Assembly: GCA_020091685.1 (NCBI GenBank)
Contig: CM034600.1
Location: 33,787,683-33,851,682 of the forward strand
Source of the DNA: Lutjanus erythropterus
Lineage: Eukaryota > Chordata > Actinopteri > Lutjaniformes > Lutjanidae
Length of the DNA stretch: 64,000 bases
Direction of reading: 5' to 3'
Program-made: the position numbers and the translations under genes
Notes under the pieces: model-generated
Told to the model about the DNA's origin: nothing
Databases searched by the model: none
What the model saw: the letters and a program-made list of their open reading frames with translations, nothing else
Shown here: piece after piece, positions 24,112 through 36,900 of the stretch
Layout: each line of letters opens with the position of its first letter
Position numbering within the stretch: the first letter of the stretch is position 1

Positions 24112-25316
24112 AGGGCTGGGTGCTGTGGTCAAAATCAAATATCTCAGTATTTTTGACCTTATTGATACCTCAAAATCAATATTGTGATGAAACTGTAATG
24201 AAGACTAATGGTGCTTTCACAAAATATTAAGTGTTTTTTTTTTTGTTTTTTTTTTTTTACAATAAATAATCATCAATAATGTGTATGTAATGAGTGAAGT
24301 GGTTAAAGGCAAATAAAAGAATAGCTAAAACGGTCGGGTAAATTCTTGGAGTGTAAGAAAATATTGATACACTTGAGTATTGTGATGCTATGTTTTATGA
24401 TACTGTATTGCTTCCCAAAAACTGTATACTGTGATACCGTGATACACGCAAAGGTTCATTCATGGCATTTTGGTGTTTCATTTTGTATCGTGTTTAAAAG
24501 CCCGTGCTGCCATGCTTACTGGCCTTGAGACCACAAAAATAGGGAGGACTTCAAAACCAAAAAAATTGAGTTTCAGATCCTTTGTTTCCTGCATTCAGGT
24601 GACTTTCACTGCAAAAGCATTTTTATGTTAAATTAAATTACATTTTACTGTTAATTCTCAGGAAAGAATACAGAACAATTCACTCCTCTAGTGTGAACTT
24701 GTGTAATTCTCTGACCTTGACTAATATTTACAAGTTTTCTTTCATTCATTTATTTTTTTCCCCTGCCCCTTAAAGGAAAATGACAGCAGACTTTACAAAA
24801 TGCATGCTCCTTTCCTTTAAAACTTTCCTCAAGAAACAGGAATTCTTTCCAGGAAGTCTGGTACGGTGTAGCTGTATTGTTGTCTGGGTGCAAACAGTGG
24901 ACATTTAGAGTTGTAGGGCTTACACACACTGTATAATGTCAGTCAGAAACAGATTCTGATAATGAAAAGGGAAAAAAAGGTGTTCAAATCTGTCATAAAA
25001 AGGGAGAAATACAGGAGAATTGTCATTCCGGAGGAATATGGAGAGAGGGCAATGACAAACAGGAGTCTCCTCCTGGTTGGCAAACATGCTGACCGCTAGA
25101 TAGCAGTGTTATCTATCTTTATTGTTCTGATTGTATGAAAAAGTTAACTTATAACTCTGATTTTATGCATATGGCGGTGTGTTTTTTGTACTGTGACAGC
25201 TTTCCTAACATTATATTAAAAAATAGCGATATACATATACTTAGTATCACAATATATTGAATTGTAACCGCTTTGTTGCGATGGTATCACCAAATTCTTG
25301 CCAATACACAGCCCTG
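24112..25316. repeat. Long repeat bounded by AGGGCTGGG and CAGCCCTG
   Basis: The left end AGGGCTGGGTGCTGTGGTCA and right end TTGCCAATACACAGCCCTG are inverted. Near both ends are many words such as GATACCTC, CAATATTG, GTATCAC and AATATATTG, typical of the teleost 'agggctgggcgatat' family. Unrelated DNA fills the middle. Confidence 0.5.
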
Positions 25317-25377
25317 TTTAGAAAGATAGATCACTTTACTGTAATGATGTCTTTAAAGCCAAGGAACACAAAAAGTA

Positions 25378-25500
25378 TTTTTTAGTTTGCTTGTTTAAAA
25401 CCATGAACACTTGTGCCATATCACAATATCCAAAATCTAAGACAGTATCTAGCCTCATATTACATTTTGACATAAATTTGATATATTGCCCAGACCTATC
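25378..25500. repeat. Fragment of an 'agggctgggcaatat' repeat, inverted
   Basis: The end GATATATTGCCCAGACCT is the reverse complement of the usual start of this teleost repeat family. Preceding CATATCACAATATCC words agree. Only one end is seen. Confidence 0.4.
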
Positions 25501-28500
25501 TGAGATTAATGATTTGTTGTAGGATATGGTGCTACACCGATGAGGACAGTGACATCTCAATCAAAATAGAAGGATTTTCACTGTGTTTGTTGTTTGGGAC
25601 AGCAAAACCCTCAACAGCGTGTGAAGTAGATGATGATGGGCGTTGGTGGGCACTGTCGCTGCTGTGTGGTCATTTTTTACCCAAAAGCTCCCCTTTCATT
25701 TGTAATTTGAGTGCAAATGCTGGAAAAACTAAACATACAGGAAAGTCTCGATACTTACTCTGGTGTGTATTTTTTCCCCCCTTTTTGCCTGAGACGCTTT
25801 AATTCCAGGTGACACTTGAGACTTGATCGAGCTGTGTGTTCATTATGAGCAGGTTATTTCAAAGCGCGGTGGTATTCTTCTGTTTCTAGCTGCAAGAGAG
25901 TTTTCAGGCACAGACAGTCAATACTGTAGTCAGGGCAGTTGTCCCATTGTTAATGTTTACATCAGAAGCTAGAGGCTGTAAATGAACTAGAATTGAGCCC
26001 ATTTTGTGGTTTCGTTTAAAACTGTCAGGACTTGCTGTGCGGTGTGGTAGGATGATCAGAGAAATAGCATGAATGCCTTTTGTTTATAGACTATTTCACT
26101 TCTCTAAATGCAGTATTTGTATCTTCCATTTAGCGTTCACTTCCTGCATTATATCATCACCCCGAGTCTGCCTGAATTTCACAAAGTCCCAAGTTATTAT
26201 TTTATTATCACGTCATAGTGCAGCTGAAGTCTCAAATGCTCTAACATATTACCTCACTCTTCTCTCCTAGTTAGGCTCATTCATTCATATTTACAAAATG
26301 ATTCATGTGCAAATATGATCAAATATGCAGTATTTTAGTTCTTTCTGAGACCCTGGATCCCTGAGTTATTGACATGATAGTGGTGAATACTACGTGATTG
26401 CATTTCAGGTTGAATCATTGAAAAAATGTGACATTTAATGTTTCATTTTCAGTTGTGGATAGATAGATCTGTGGGCGAGCCAGGCGAGACTCCCTGATAC
26501 GTGCAAACACGTACACCATAAAAGCAGTGTGGCTGTTGTATGACAGCACGCAGCCTCATAAGTCTGGGCAGGCAGGTTTGAGGGTTTTTTTTTTTCTGAG
26601 TGGTGGTGTGGTGTTCTACAAGGCTGCCTCCACAAAAGAAGCTATTATGTAAGTCACATTCAAGTCTGAACTCCGAGTGATGGGCAGTCCTCACTTTGAA
26701 GCCATGGAGCGAGCAAAGCCTCGCCTACATTTTCCAAGAAATCTGTGATTCATGCTGTGGTGAATGTCTTTTGGTTTTTTTTCTCTCTCGTGTTTTTGTC
26801 TGATTTGCAATCCCTGTTTATTGTGCTCAAGTTCTCTAGTGTCTCTACTAAACGAAGCCTGCTGTAGTTTGCATACCGCTCAATTCTTCAAATGTTACCA
26901 TACACTAGCAGACCAGGGGAAGCACCCTTTTGACAGACCATGCTCAGCTGTGATCTTTACATTTTGACCTTGATTTTTGCATAATTTTTATTAGGCATAT
27001 CTGTATTATTCCCCCCAAAAACCACTTATCCAGGATTTACACCCATATCTCAGCCAGGGTGCTTTTAATAGATTCAGCAACACATTTTTCAGTACAGAGC
27101 AAAGCGATGTGTACAGTACTGAACTGAAGTGACAATATAAAACAGCTAGGGGAAGTAGTGGTTAGGGGCTGTAGCTCTAGGGATACATAAATGTGAAGAA
27201 GTGCCTTTTTTCTCTGATAGTTCCACTAAGTCAATATTCCTGCTGGTTTATGACTTCAGGCTCAGCCTGCAAAGTGACCCCTTGAGCAAACTGTCCATTT
27301 ATAGTAAAGGAGTATTCCCCTGCTCATGGAGTGAGTCACAGTAGCATCTACATGTAGAATGCAATTTCGTGCCTGGCCTCTGGTTTTGAAGGCCAAACTG
27401 GGTTCATGGTGTGGGAGGAGGGTGGAGCTGCAGGGGGAAGACTCACCGCTACAGCACTGACTGGGCTCCCCTCTTCCCTACGCCGGCTGCCTCCCTCTCT
27501 GTCTGTGCCTCCTCCTACCTGTTAGTCACCCGTGGCAGCACTCTGACGGAGAGCAGCTGATGGAGGGAAACACTTTCCATAGCAACCAAGCATGTCTGTC
27601 CTCCCCCTTCTGTTAACCTGATGCAATCTGTGCACACTTCAGTGAAGAGAATTGTAGTTTCAGGAGGAAAACAAATGCCAAACATTAGATATAGACTTCT
27701 CTCTCTGTTCAGAGAGCCTACGCAGTGTTTTCCAACCACAGAATGACGGAGTCAGTGGCTTGCACCGTGCAAGTGTTGCAAAACAGCAGATTTCCTTGAC
27801 ACAAGGCGTGGGCGTTATGACAGCTTGCACAAACATTAGCCTGCATGGAAAAAGGTCATCCCCAAGTGTACCTTGAAATCATTCTCGTAAAGAGAGAGCT
27901 GTATAGCTGTTGACAGTTTTTCATCGAGACATTACGGGTTTATAATTAAAACGCATGGCATGTGTGAAGGAAAGAAAATGCCAATTGAACTGTCCACTCT
28001 GGCTCTCCAATTATTTCACTGTGTGAATTTTTATAAAGCTGCTGCTTTGGTGTTTTTCAGTCGAGTGGTCAGAAGTAAAAGCTCGTGTCAGGCTCTGAAC
28101 AGACAGTTTTTCATAGGTTTATGGGGGAGTAGATGTTGCTTTCACAAGCTGTTGCTACTTGAAGAACCACTTTGACATTTAAATTGTTCTTTACCGCTAT
28201 TTGAAGAACCACTAGTGACCCCACATAGAGCCAGGAGGCCGCAGCTCTCATGCATTTCAGCTCAGAAAACATGCAGCGCCATTTATTCCGCACTGATTAT
28301 ATGGAGCGACATTTTGTTCAAACAGAATTATACCTCAGACTGTTTGTCACTCGAGTGAAGCAAAGTAAATCACACTGAATGATGGCTGTGTTAGTTCACA
28401 TTTAAATCTTTCTCATGTCTACACACCAGAGTCTCTACCACATAAATGTTTCTATAAAGCTACATAAACAGTTCCCCCATAAAGCATTTACCATTGAACT

Positions 28501-29576
28501 TGATCTGAACAGTGTAACCTGCCCAGAAGCAGTTAGTCACATGGTCTGTAATAAGTCTGAACAAGCCTCAGACATTCCTCAAACCTCCTGGAATATTTAT
28601 ACCTGTTCCAGAAAGCTCATTTTAGATGAAGCCTTTGTTTTTAAAAACTCTGTCTCATGTTTGAGAGTGAAGACAACTCGGCTTGGTGCATATTACACTA
28701 TTCATGTCTTCTCCTCTAAGTGCAGGGAATGCCTCTTCCTGTGCTCCATTTTCTGACGGGTCCTGATTCCCACTCCACATCGTTCATGCAAATCATTATC
28801 TAATCAGGAAGTGAGGAATCAGATTACTGAGATAGGCTCGGGATCTCAGACAATAATGATGATGACACTCAGTTGGTAAGGAGACAAAATAGACATGATG
28901 CCGCTCATGAGCTCATCATCCTCTGAAAAGTAAAAAAAAAAACAGGAAAGGAAAAACAACACCCAGGAGTCTTCTAAAATAAGAGGTGTGTTTCAGGCCT
29001 ATTTTTAGTTCATTTATTTATTTATAAGACTGTGTTTGAAGATGGGAGTCAGGAGCACATTTTTAGAATAAACAGTCTCAGGCTGTAATCAGGTGGTCTG
29101 AACCAGATGGCTTTTCATGATTCCTTCATGTGTCACTTTGCTGTTGATGTCAGACCTGGTCCACCTGATCGGCTGCATAAACAGAACCGCTAAGGCAGAG
29201 CTGCTGACCTTTTTAGGGAATTAGGTGAGGACAGTGGGAACCTTTCAAAGTCCAAATGGATCCAAATCACATGTAAAGAGTGGGCGTTATTTCATATTAT
29301 TTCATTTCTTTCACTCAGTATGTTCTTTGTCCTTTAAGTGCTCTGATTTTCTGTTCGGTGCAGGCAGCCATCACTGATACCTGCACTGGCTGCACTTTAA
29401 TGTGTGATAACACCTGTGGACAACAGTGTGAACAACACATTTACAGTGAGGTCCTATTCATCAGCCTGGACTGAAAACCACCTCAGCCTTTCATTTGCTT
29501 TAGTTTTGTTTTTGTGTAATTGATGGTAAAATGGTGTTGATATCAGGCATGATATCACATTCACAGAGACCTGTCT

Positions 29577-30060
29577 AGGGCTGGATGATGTAGCTGAAAA
29601 ATTTAACACAATAAAATGTTAATTCGATATAGATAATTATTGATAATTGTTAATTACCTATTTTTTAATAAAGAGCAGGTGAAAAAATAATTGAATTATT
29701 TTATTTTGAATTTAAACACCTAACTTTCTATTTAACAGGTAAAAAAACTGTCATACTTGCAAGCTGACCTGTCCTTTATTATAAACAATACGGTTGCAAA
29801 TTTTGTGCATTTTTCTTAACTGATAGTTGAAAACACAACCAAATCGTATGTATTTTTTCAAAGTTTTCCTCATTTTCATTTTTTTCTTGCTTTTTTTTTG
29901 ATCATTTTAGGTTTCCTTACTCAGCAAATGGCTCCACCAGACACAATATGTCAAATGAGACACAATTACTGCCATTTCTAGTCTATAAATTAATTATCGA
30001 TAAATATATTTTCAATTGTTTCAATTCTCATCAGCAATAATGATTAATTGTTAACTTCCC
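29577..30060. repeat. AT-rich dispersed repeat ('agggctggatgat')
   Basis: Starts with AGGGCTGGATGATGTAGCTG and holds inverted AT-rich words (TAATTATTGATAATTGTTAA left; TTAATTATCGATAAATATA and GATTAATTGTTAA right). Likely a decayed non-autonomous element. Confidence 0.45.
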
Positions 30061-30521
30061 TAAAAACAGTTCCCTCACCGTCTGTGCACATTTTCTCCCT
30101 CCACCGTTGTTGTGTCACATGTACTGAACAACACACCTGTTAAATGATCGGCTGTTTGTGTGCCACTCTGCATGAGTCAGGGCATATTTGTTATGGGCTT
30201 TCATGGCAGTTTGCATTTCATGCATTTAAGTTGAATTATTTCATTGAAAGTTTTTCTTATTGATCTTGATAAAGTGTCTGTTGCTGATACATTTCACTGT
30301 TTTATCATCCAGGCCTAAGTGTGTATTTAACTCTTCACAACAGTCTGCCAAGTTCAGGATATTTATCATCTTCCATTTTAAACTCCTTCCCCCTGAAGTG
30401 GGGAATTACCAGAATTGCTTCTGGATACTTGGTTTTAAGCCAACAGGCTACTCTTAAAGGACCTTACTAATGATACCAATTTTATGTTAGCTTTAGCTCC
30501 TTAGGTTCACATCATTACAGC

Positions 30522-30915
30522 TGACCATTTCCCAAAACACACTGTAGAGTTTCTTATTATCAATCTGTGTTTCCTACTTTACATTCCAGCCTTCCATTGC
30601 AGTGTTAGAATCAATTAGCAGACTATTGAAACTTTCTTGACTTGTGCACTGGGTGATGATAAGATTATATTTGTTTTCAAAGGTCCATTATTGTTTCATG
30701 GTAATGCAGGTAAAGTGCAGATTGATTCTCCACTGCATTACTCCACAATGGTGATGTAATTTAGACCAAACCTAATACAGTTTGCTGTGACGTATTACAC
30801 AACTGGGACAAATGTTGGAATGAACACAGTTAATAACTCTGAAACTCTGCAGCATGGAATGCAAAATATTCTGCAGTTATGTAAAGTATTTATGGGCTAA
30901 ATCATTCAAAATCAC
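30522..30915 (+). repeat. Local tandem duplication, unit 1
   Basis: Pairs with 31234-31641. Shared words include TTAGAATCAATTAGCAGACT, GGTAATGCAGGT, AAGTGCAGATTGATT, TTTAGACCAAAC and GCATGGAATGCAAAATATTC. By eye the two units agree at most positions, with small insertions and deletions. No coding frame is kept. Confidence 0.85.
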
Positions 30916-31233
30916 CGTATCAGTAAAGTACTTTATTTGATACCCATCATGTTAATGGAAGCATTCCTCAAATAATCCGTCCACTTTTTTGTTTTGTTTT
31001 TTTACATTTAAGGTGGCACCTCAACACACTAAACTGCCAACTCAATTGAATACACTGCACTCGACTTAACCAAACTACAGACTGTATGGGTTGTAGCTGC
31101 TGCAGTAGTGGGTTAGTGGGTCAGCAGCGTTTAAATCAAAGAATGCTTGTGGTGATTGGCTACAAGCAAAACCATAAAAAATATTTTTTTCTAGATCTTG
31201 GTACAAAAAATGATTGAATGCAGGTACTATGTA

Positions 31234-31641
31234 CCATTTTCCAAAGCACACTGAACAGTTTGTCATTCTCAATCTGCATTTCCTACTTTATGTTCCAGCC
31301 TTCTGTTGCCATTCATTTCCATACAGTATTAGAATCAATTAGCAGACTATTAAAACTTTCATGAGTGGTGCACCGAGAAGTGAAAAGACTATATTTATTG
31401 TTTTCAAGGATCTGTTATCGTTGCATGGTAATGCAGGTGAAGTGCAGATTGATTTCTCCACTGCATTACCCCATAATGGTAATGTAATTTAGACCAAACG
31501 TAATCCAGTTTGCTGTGACGGATTACACAACTGGGACTAATTTCATAATGAATACTGTTAAAAATACGAAACACTACAGCATGGAATGCAAAATATTCTG
31601 CAGCTATGTAAAGTATTTATTGACTAAAATCATGCAAAATC
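31234..31641 (+). repeat. Local tandem duplication, unit 2
   Basis: Second unit of the direct duplication in dgka intron 1, in the same order and orientation as the first, with an offset of about 709-728 bases. About 320 unrelated bases separate the units. Confidence 0.85.
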
Positions 31642-31988
31642 TTTGTTTGGGTCCTTTAAAGCAAGACTATGAAACTTTTGCTCAACAGGGGATGATTAGG
31701 GCATAATGATAATTGGTAAAACAAAGTTGTAACATGTATAAAACAGTCAAAACTCCTGAGCATAACTAATAGAGCAAAGATGCATTTTAATGGTTGTTAA
31801 GTCAACACTTTGTTTGTAAATGTTATTTTTATTTTTTTTATTTTTTTTTTTTATATGTATTTTCTATTGCAGCAAAATAGTTATTTTTACAAAAGCAAAC
31901 ACACATGAGAAAGTCAGACAAAGAAACAAACAATGTACCCCTAACCCACGGCCCTGGTATGGTAGAAATTTCTCCCTTGTTCACAATT

Positions 31989-32230
31989 GGAAGATTAAAA
32001 TAAATAAATAAATAAATAAAATTCAAGTAAGGTATGAGGTCATAATTATGTTAATACAGTATATTAAACATTAAGATAAGATATGATAGTCCTCTATTAG
32101 TCCCATAGCTGGGACATTTGCAGTTTTACAGCAGCAAAGTGGATAGCAAAATAGAATAAGCATCAATAAAGAATAGTAATGAGTGAACAAACAGTATAAA
32201 TAAAGATATAATGAGAACACTGTAGCAAAT
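31989..32230. repeat. (AAAT)n tract and fish retroelement-like tail
   Basis: A short AAAT/AATA microsatellite (about 31997-32021) is followed by AGATAAGATATGATAGTCCT and GGGACATTTGCAGTTTTACA, resembling the 'agataagatactttattgatccc' end of common teleost retroelements. Family uncertain. Confidence 0.45.
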
Positions 32231-33816
32231 GGAGTGTAATGACGTTACACCATTGCTCTGCTTCCTCCTAACACTGTATAGGATCTTTTCAGGACATTAA
32301 TTGGTTTGCCTCTGCAAAGGAAGAAGTTCAGATTTCTAATTTTGGAGAAAAGTTTTTTTTTCCTAGCTGTGCTCACGAGTAATATAGTTGTTTTTTTTTT
32401 TTTTTATTAACATGTGCATTAAGTCCTTGTATGTCTCCCAAGATCCAAACCATAGGGTCAGATGGAGTTTTGCTTTTTACAACATATTTCCAAAATTCTT
32501 TCAGATAAGAGCACTTCCAAAGCCTATGAAATAAATCTCATCACAGGTTTTACTGTCATTTCATATATATGACATAGACTTTTATACAGATGTTTTCTTC
32601 TACCAAGAAATGAATGCATCAGTGAATCAGAAAGTCATGCATGCTATTTTTTGTTGGTTATTATAACAGACATGCCTGGAAATATCTTATTTCCTGGGTA
32701 ACATCATTGCTTTACATATTGATTATCAACTACATTAGGCATTCTATAAATTCCCTATTGATCTATGCCTATATTTCCTATTTTATCTGCATGCATCTGC
32801 AACAGCAGCATTTAACAGGATGTCAGGATGGCAACTTTCTTCCTTCCATTATCTAGTTCCTCCTCTTTCTTCAATGATTAATGAACTGATAAGTTTGTTT
32901 GTTCGTTTTCCTGCCATTACAGAAGCTCCTTCCATTAAGTTTTAACAGCATGTTTGCCTCTGATGAAAGTATTCATAAGGAATCCACCAAATGTGCATCC
33001 AGACTTCGTGCCTCCGACTTCAGAACGGCACGCCAGGCCACTGTTCACTGTGATTACAGCCTCCTTTTCTGTGTCAGATTCAAATTTCATCCCCGCTTTT
33101 GGCCTTGTTTGACATTTAAGTCTCTTCCTTTTGTTTGGTGGGGAGGTCCCCCGACAAGCTAGTTTGTTTTTTCAGCCTCTCACCAAAATTTTATTGTTTA
33201 TCTCTGTATTCTAATACTTCCTTCTTCTCTTCGTGCTAAACTGAACTGAAAACTCCCTACATCTGGTGTTTTACAAATCAGATATGGGCCAGTGAGTATA
33301 TGGAAAAAGAATTTGGGTACAGAGAATCCCTAGAGTCAATGTATCATGGGTACCTTTAGCCTGACATAATTTCTACTTTTGGCCTAGTTTTGAGTGGCTA
33401 GCCATATGTTACAGATGGTGAGAGATGTAAAATAAACACATTACATGGATACAAAATTGTTCATGTTTGTCAGTGTAGCTTCATTTCAGAGCATCAAACA
33501 AAGAAAAATGGTGCTGATTAGCCATAAAAGCCTATTATAATCATTCTTTGTGTTCAACAAAAGAGAAAAGACATTTTCTCATGTTCTCTGACAGATTCTC
33601 TTGCAGCAACCGATTTGCTTCTGCTTCACTCAAACTTTGGATGTTGAGCGTAATTCTCCCTGTCTACAGTCATGGATTTTTTACAGAGCGAGATGGAAGA
33701 TGCTATCTATTGCTTGCAGCCATGCTTTTATGTTTTTACAAAGAGGCAGGCTACTGTGCACCCACCTTCTCTTTTCTCTCCGTCTATGTCTCACTGTTTC
33801 TCTCGCCTGTGCACAG

Positions 33817-33920
33817 GCAGGCAGTTAGTGCAGAAGCAGGCACCATGTCCACCCCCACAAACCCAGAGGTGAAGGAACTGAGCCCTGTCGACTTTATCCA
33901 GCTACAGCAGTACATTGAAT
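33817..33920 (+). CDS. dgka: dgka exon with ATG at 33845 (coding exon 1)
   Basis: The acceptor TGTGCACAG ends at 33816. The ATG lies in a good CACCATG context. Residues 1-25 include [15 protein letters not shown], matching the family's SPSDFAQLQKYMEY start. Phase 1. Confidence 0.93.
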
Positions 33921-36900
33921 GTGAGTACAGACAGGCAGGCGGGCGGGCAGGCAGCTTTCTCGGCGCTTAACACCCCCCCTCCTTTCCACTTCCACTTCCA
34001 CCCACACACACACACTCATTTACACTCGCTCATGGTTTCTCATATCTAGAGGAGGTAGCAGTCTGCCACAGTGTGTTTTTTTTTTCAAATAAAGCATGCA
34101 CATCTTTTGTTTTTTGTTTTTTTTCAGATAAGCCCATATTCACTGTGTCCATGATATTTCAGAGCTATGGATTGAAAATGGTCACATACAGGAGAGTAAT
34201 ATGTGAACTACCCCCCTTGTATCCCTGTGTAACCTGTGTGTCTTTGCTTCCAGACTGCAGCCTGAAGGTGAAAGACGTGCTGAGGGAATTTGATGCAGAT
34301 GGCAGTCTGGCCCGGCACAGACATGGAGAGGTGAGGGGACGGTGTGTCCTGCTGTTCAGGCCATCAGGTCCACTCCTCCAAAATTCACTCACGATGATGT
34401 CAGCTTTGAGCTTCATAACTGAACTGAATTATAGCTCTCAGCGGAGCAATTTAGGGATAAATGAGCGTTTGATTTATGTATATTGGGCAGTTATTAATTG
34501 TCCTATGCTGATTAATTAGATTCAAACTCCATCGATCATGTTGACTAAGCTGTCCGCGAGAAATATCTTCAGCGCACTCGAGCGAGGTTGCAAATGTAAA
34601 TTACCTCCTTAGTTTTGCCCACGCAGCAAGGCCTTGCTGAACAGTGTGCTGGCTGCCCTCATGCAGAGTAAGCTCAAATGTGATTGAAAAAAGATCTTTT
34701 CCAATACTGCACATCATTGGCTGACACTGCCGACCAATTTGTGCAGGAAGAAAACGCAGATTTTCTGATGGATAGTTTGGCTACATACAGTTAAATTAGA
34801 TAATTGGAAGGAAATGTTGTTTTTTTAATGGGGGAAACACAAATACTACCATAAAGTACTAGTTAATAGCTTTTAAGATATACAGAACAATGGAGTGATT
34901 TGTTGTAAATGTTGGTGTGTGCAGAATGATGATGCCGTTTCCTAGTCAATCACGCTCATTTGCCTTTTTCTTTTCTTTTGTGATCTGACTGCCTTGCAGT
35001 GACATTATTTATTACTAGGGCAGCTCAGCAGAGTATCAACCAGGGAAATGGAATAATGTCAACAAGAAATGGGTTTGTGGTTCACCATTATCGAGGGACT
35101 CTTGCTTGTTAGCCCTGCAGCATATTATCATGTGAGAAGCTACCAGGCCAGACAGATGGACTGAAATCCTGAATCACAAGCTTGTAATTTGTTCTTCGTC
35201 ATTGTCATGTGCAAACCCTGCAAAAATGACCAAATTTGGAGTCATGTTTTTACCTAAAAATGATGCATTAGATATTTCTGAGAAACATCTAGGGCTTTTG
35301 AAAGCCTCTCAACCCCCACTTGGAAGCACTTACGTGATTCTCAAGCTCTCAACAAGGCTGTTTGTCTCTGAAAGTGACACATGTCAGACACATTTTCTCA
35401 CGGTGGCAACAATGTGATCACGATCTTCTCTTCTTCTTAGAGGAGGTGAATTTGAAAAATGCAGAAGTTAACGTGCTCAAACACACACAGAGATGGTTAA
35501 AACATTTTCATGTCACAAAACCACCATAAACAAAATATTTGTCTCCCATTCATTTTTTTTTCCAGTGCATCAATGAAGAAGGCTTCCGTCTGTTCCTGAA
35601 GACTTATTTAGAAGTGGAGGACTTCCCTGTGGATCTCTGCCAGCGACTCTTCCGCTCCTTCCAAAACTCCGAACCCACCCAGGAAGACAGTGCCAGTGAG
35701 ATTATACACCACGTATTAACACAACTCACTGCCTCCACGCTACTTTGCAGCAGGCCCTTATCAATTTACGCCATGGCCTATTTGGCATACATTCATTTAT
35801 CACCACATGCCTGTGAGGTACTGTTTGTGCAGATATGGTAACCAGAGTATTCACAGCCATCCCTGTCTGTCTCTCTCCTCCATATCTCGTGTAGAGGAGG
35901 TCTTTCTGAAGGATGTTTCATGTTACTTCTCTCTGCTGGAAGATGGCCAGCCCAGGGACAAGCTGGAGTGTGAGTCCTGAGTTCCTTTTATGCCCAAAAT
36001 AATATGAGTGATGACTTGGTCCAGCACTTCCACTTTCATTTCCCCTCTCTCTTTAGTTGCTTTCAAGCTCTATGACAGAGATGGCAACGGAGTCCTCGAC
36101 AGCTCTGTAAGTTGTTGAGAAAATCCTCTAGGTGTGATCAGAAAAATTGTGAATCCTACTTACTCAGTTCAAGGTTGAACACCACCTCAATCACCATGTC
36201 TTTTAAAGTACTGGATCATGTCAGTCACACAACTACAACAAATCTTTTGTTACGTTTTAAACAGGAAGTGGATAGGATTATTGCTCAGATGATGCATGCT
36301 GCAGAATACCTCGGATGGGATGTGTCAGAGCTGAGACCGGTAAGTCCCATAATGCTCTGCTTTGACATGAAAAGTCCCTCCATCACTTAAGTGATTTTCT
36401 TCTTTGTAATTACCCTGAGAAATTTTCCATACAATAATGATATTAATTTGCTTATATGAAGAAGGATCAAGTGTTTCTTTTTTTTTTAAAAATCCCTCAG
36501 TATTTTACTTATTTGGGTTTTTAGGCCAGCTAACATAATTGTTTATCAGGATTGGTTTGATTTTGTATTTTTTTGTCTGTTTAAATGTGACTGTGGCATT
36601 GTATTTAGGGCCGTCACCAACAATTTTCATTGTTGATTAATATGTTGATTATTTTCTCGATTAATTGATAGTTGTTTAGTCTATAAAATGTCAGAATATA
36701 TTTCAAAATATCAATCAGTGTTTCCCAAAGCTAAGATGACATCCTCAAATGTTCTATTTTGTCCACATCCCAAAGATATTCAGTTGTCTATCGCAGAGGA
36801 GTAAAAAAAACCCTGAAAATTTAAGAAGCTGGAATCACAGTATTTAGACTTTTTTTTAAAACTTAAAACAAGACTCAAACGGATTACTCAGTTATCAAAA

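Larger units (their letters stand above)
23464..33816 (+). other. dgka: dgka first intron (10.3 kb), repeat-bearing
   Basis: No coding exons of dgka or any other gene were recognised here. It carries a long element with AGGGCTGGG/CAGCCCTG ends, an AT-rich repeat around 29577-30060, a local tandem duplication around 30522-31641, and simple repeats. The many short open frames overlap in different phases and show no family motif. Confidence 0.5.
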
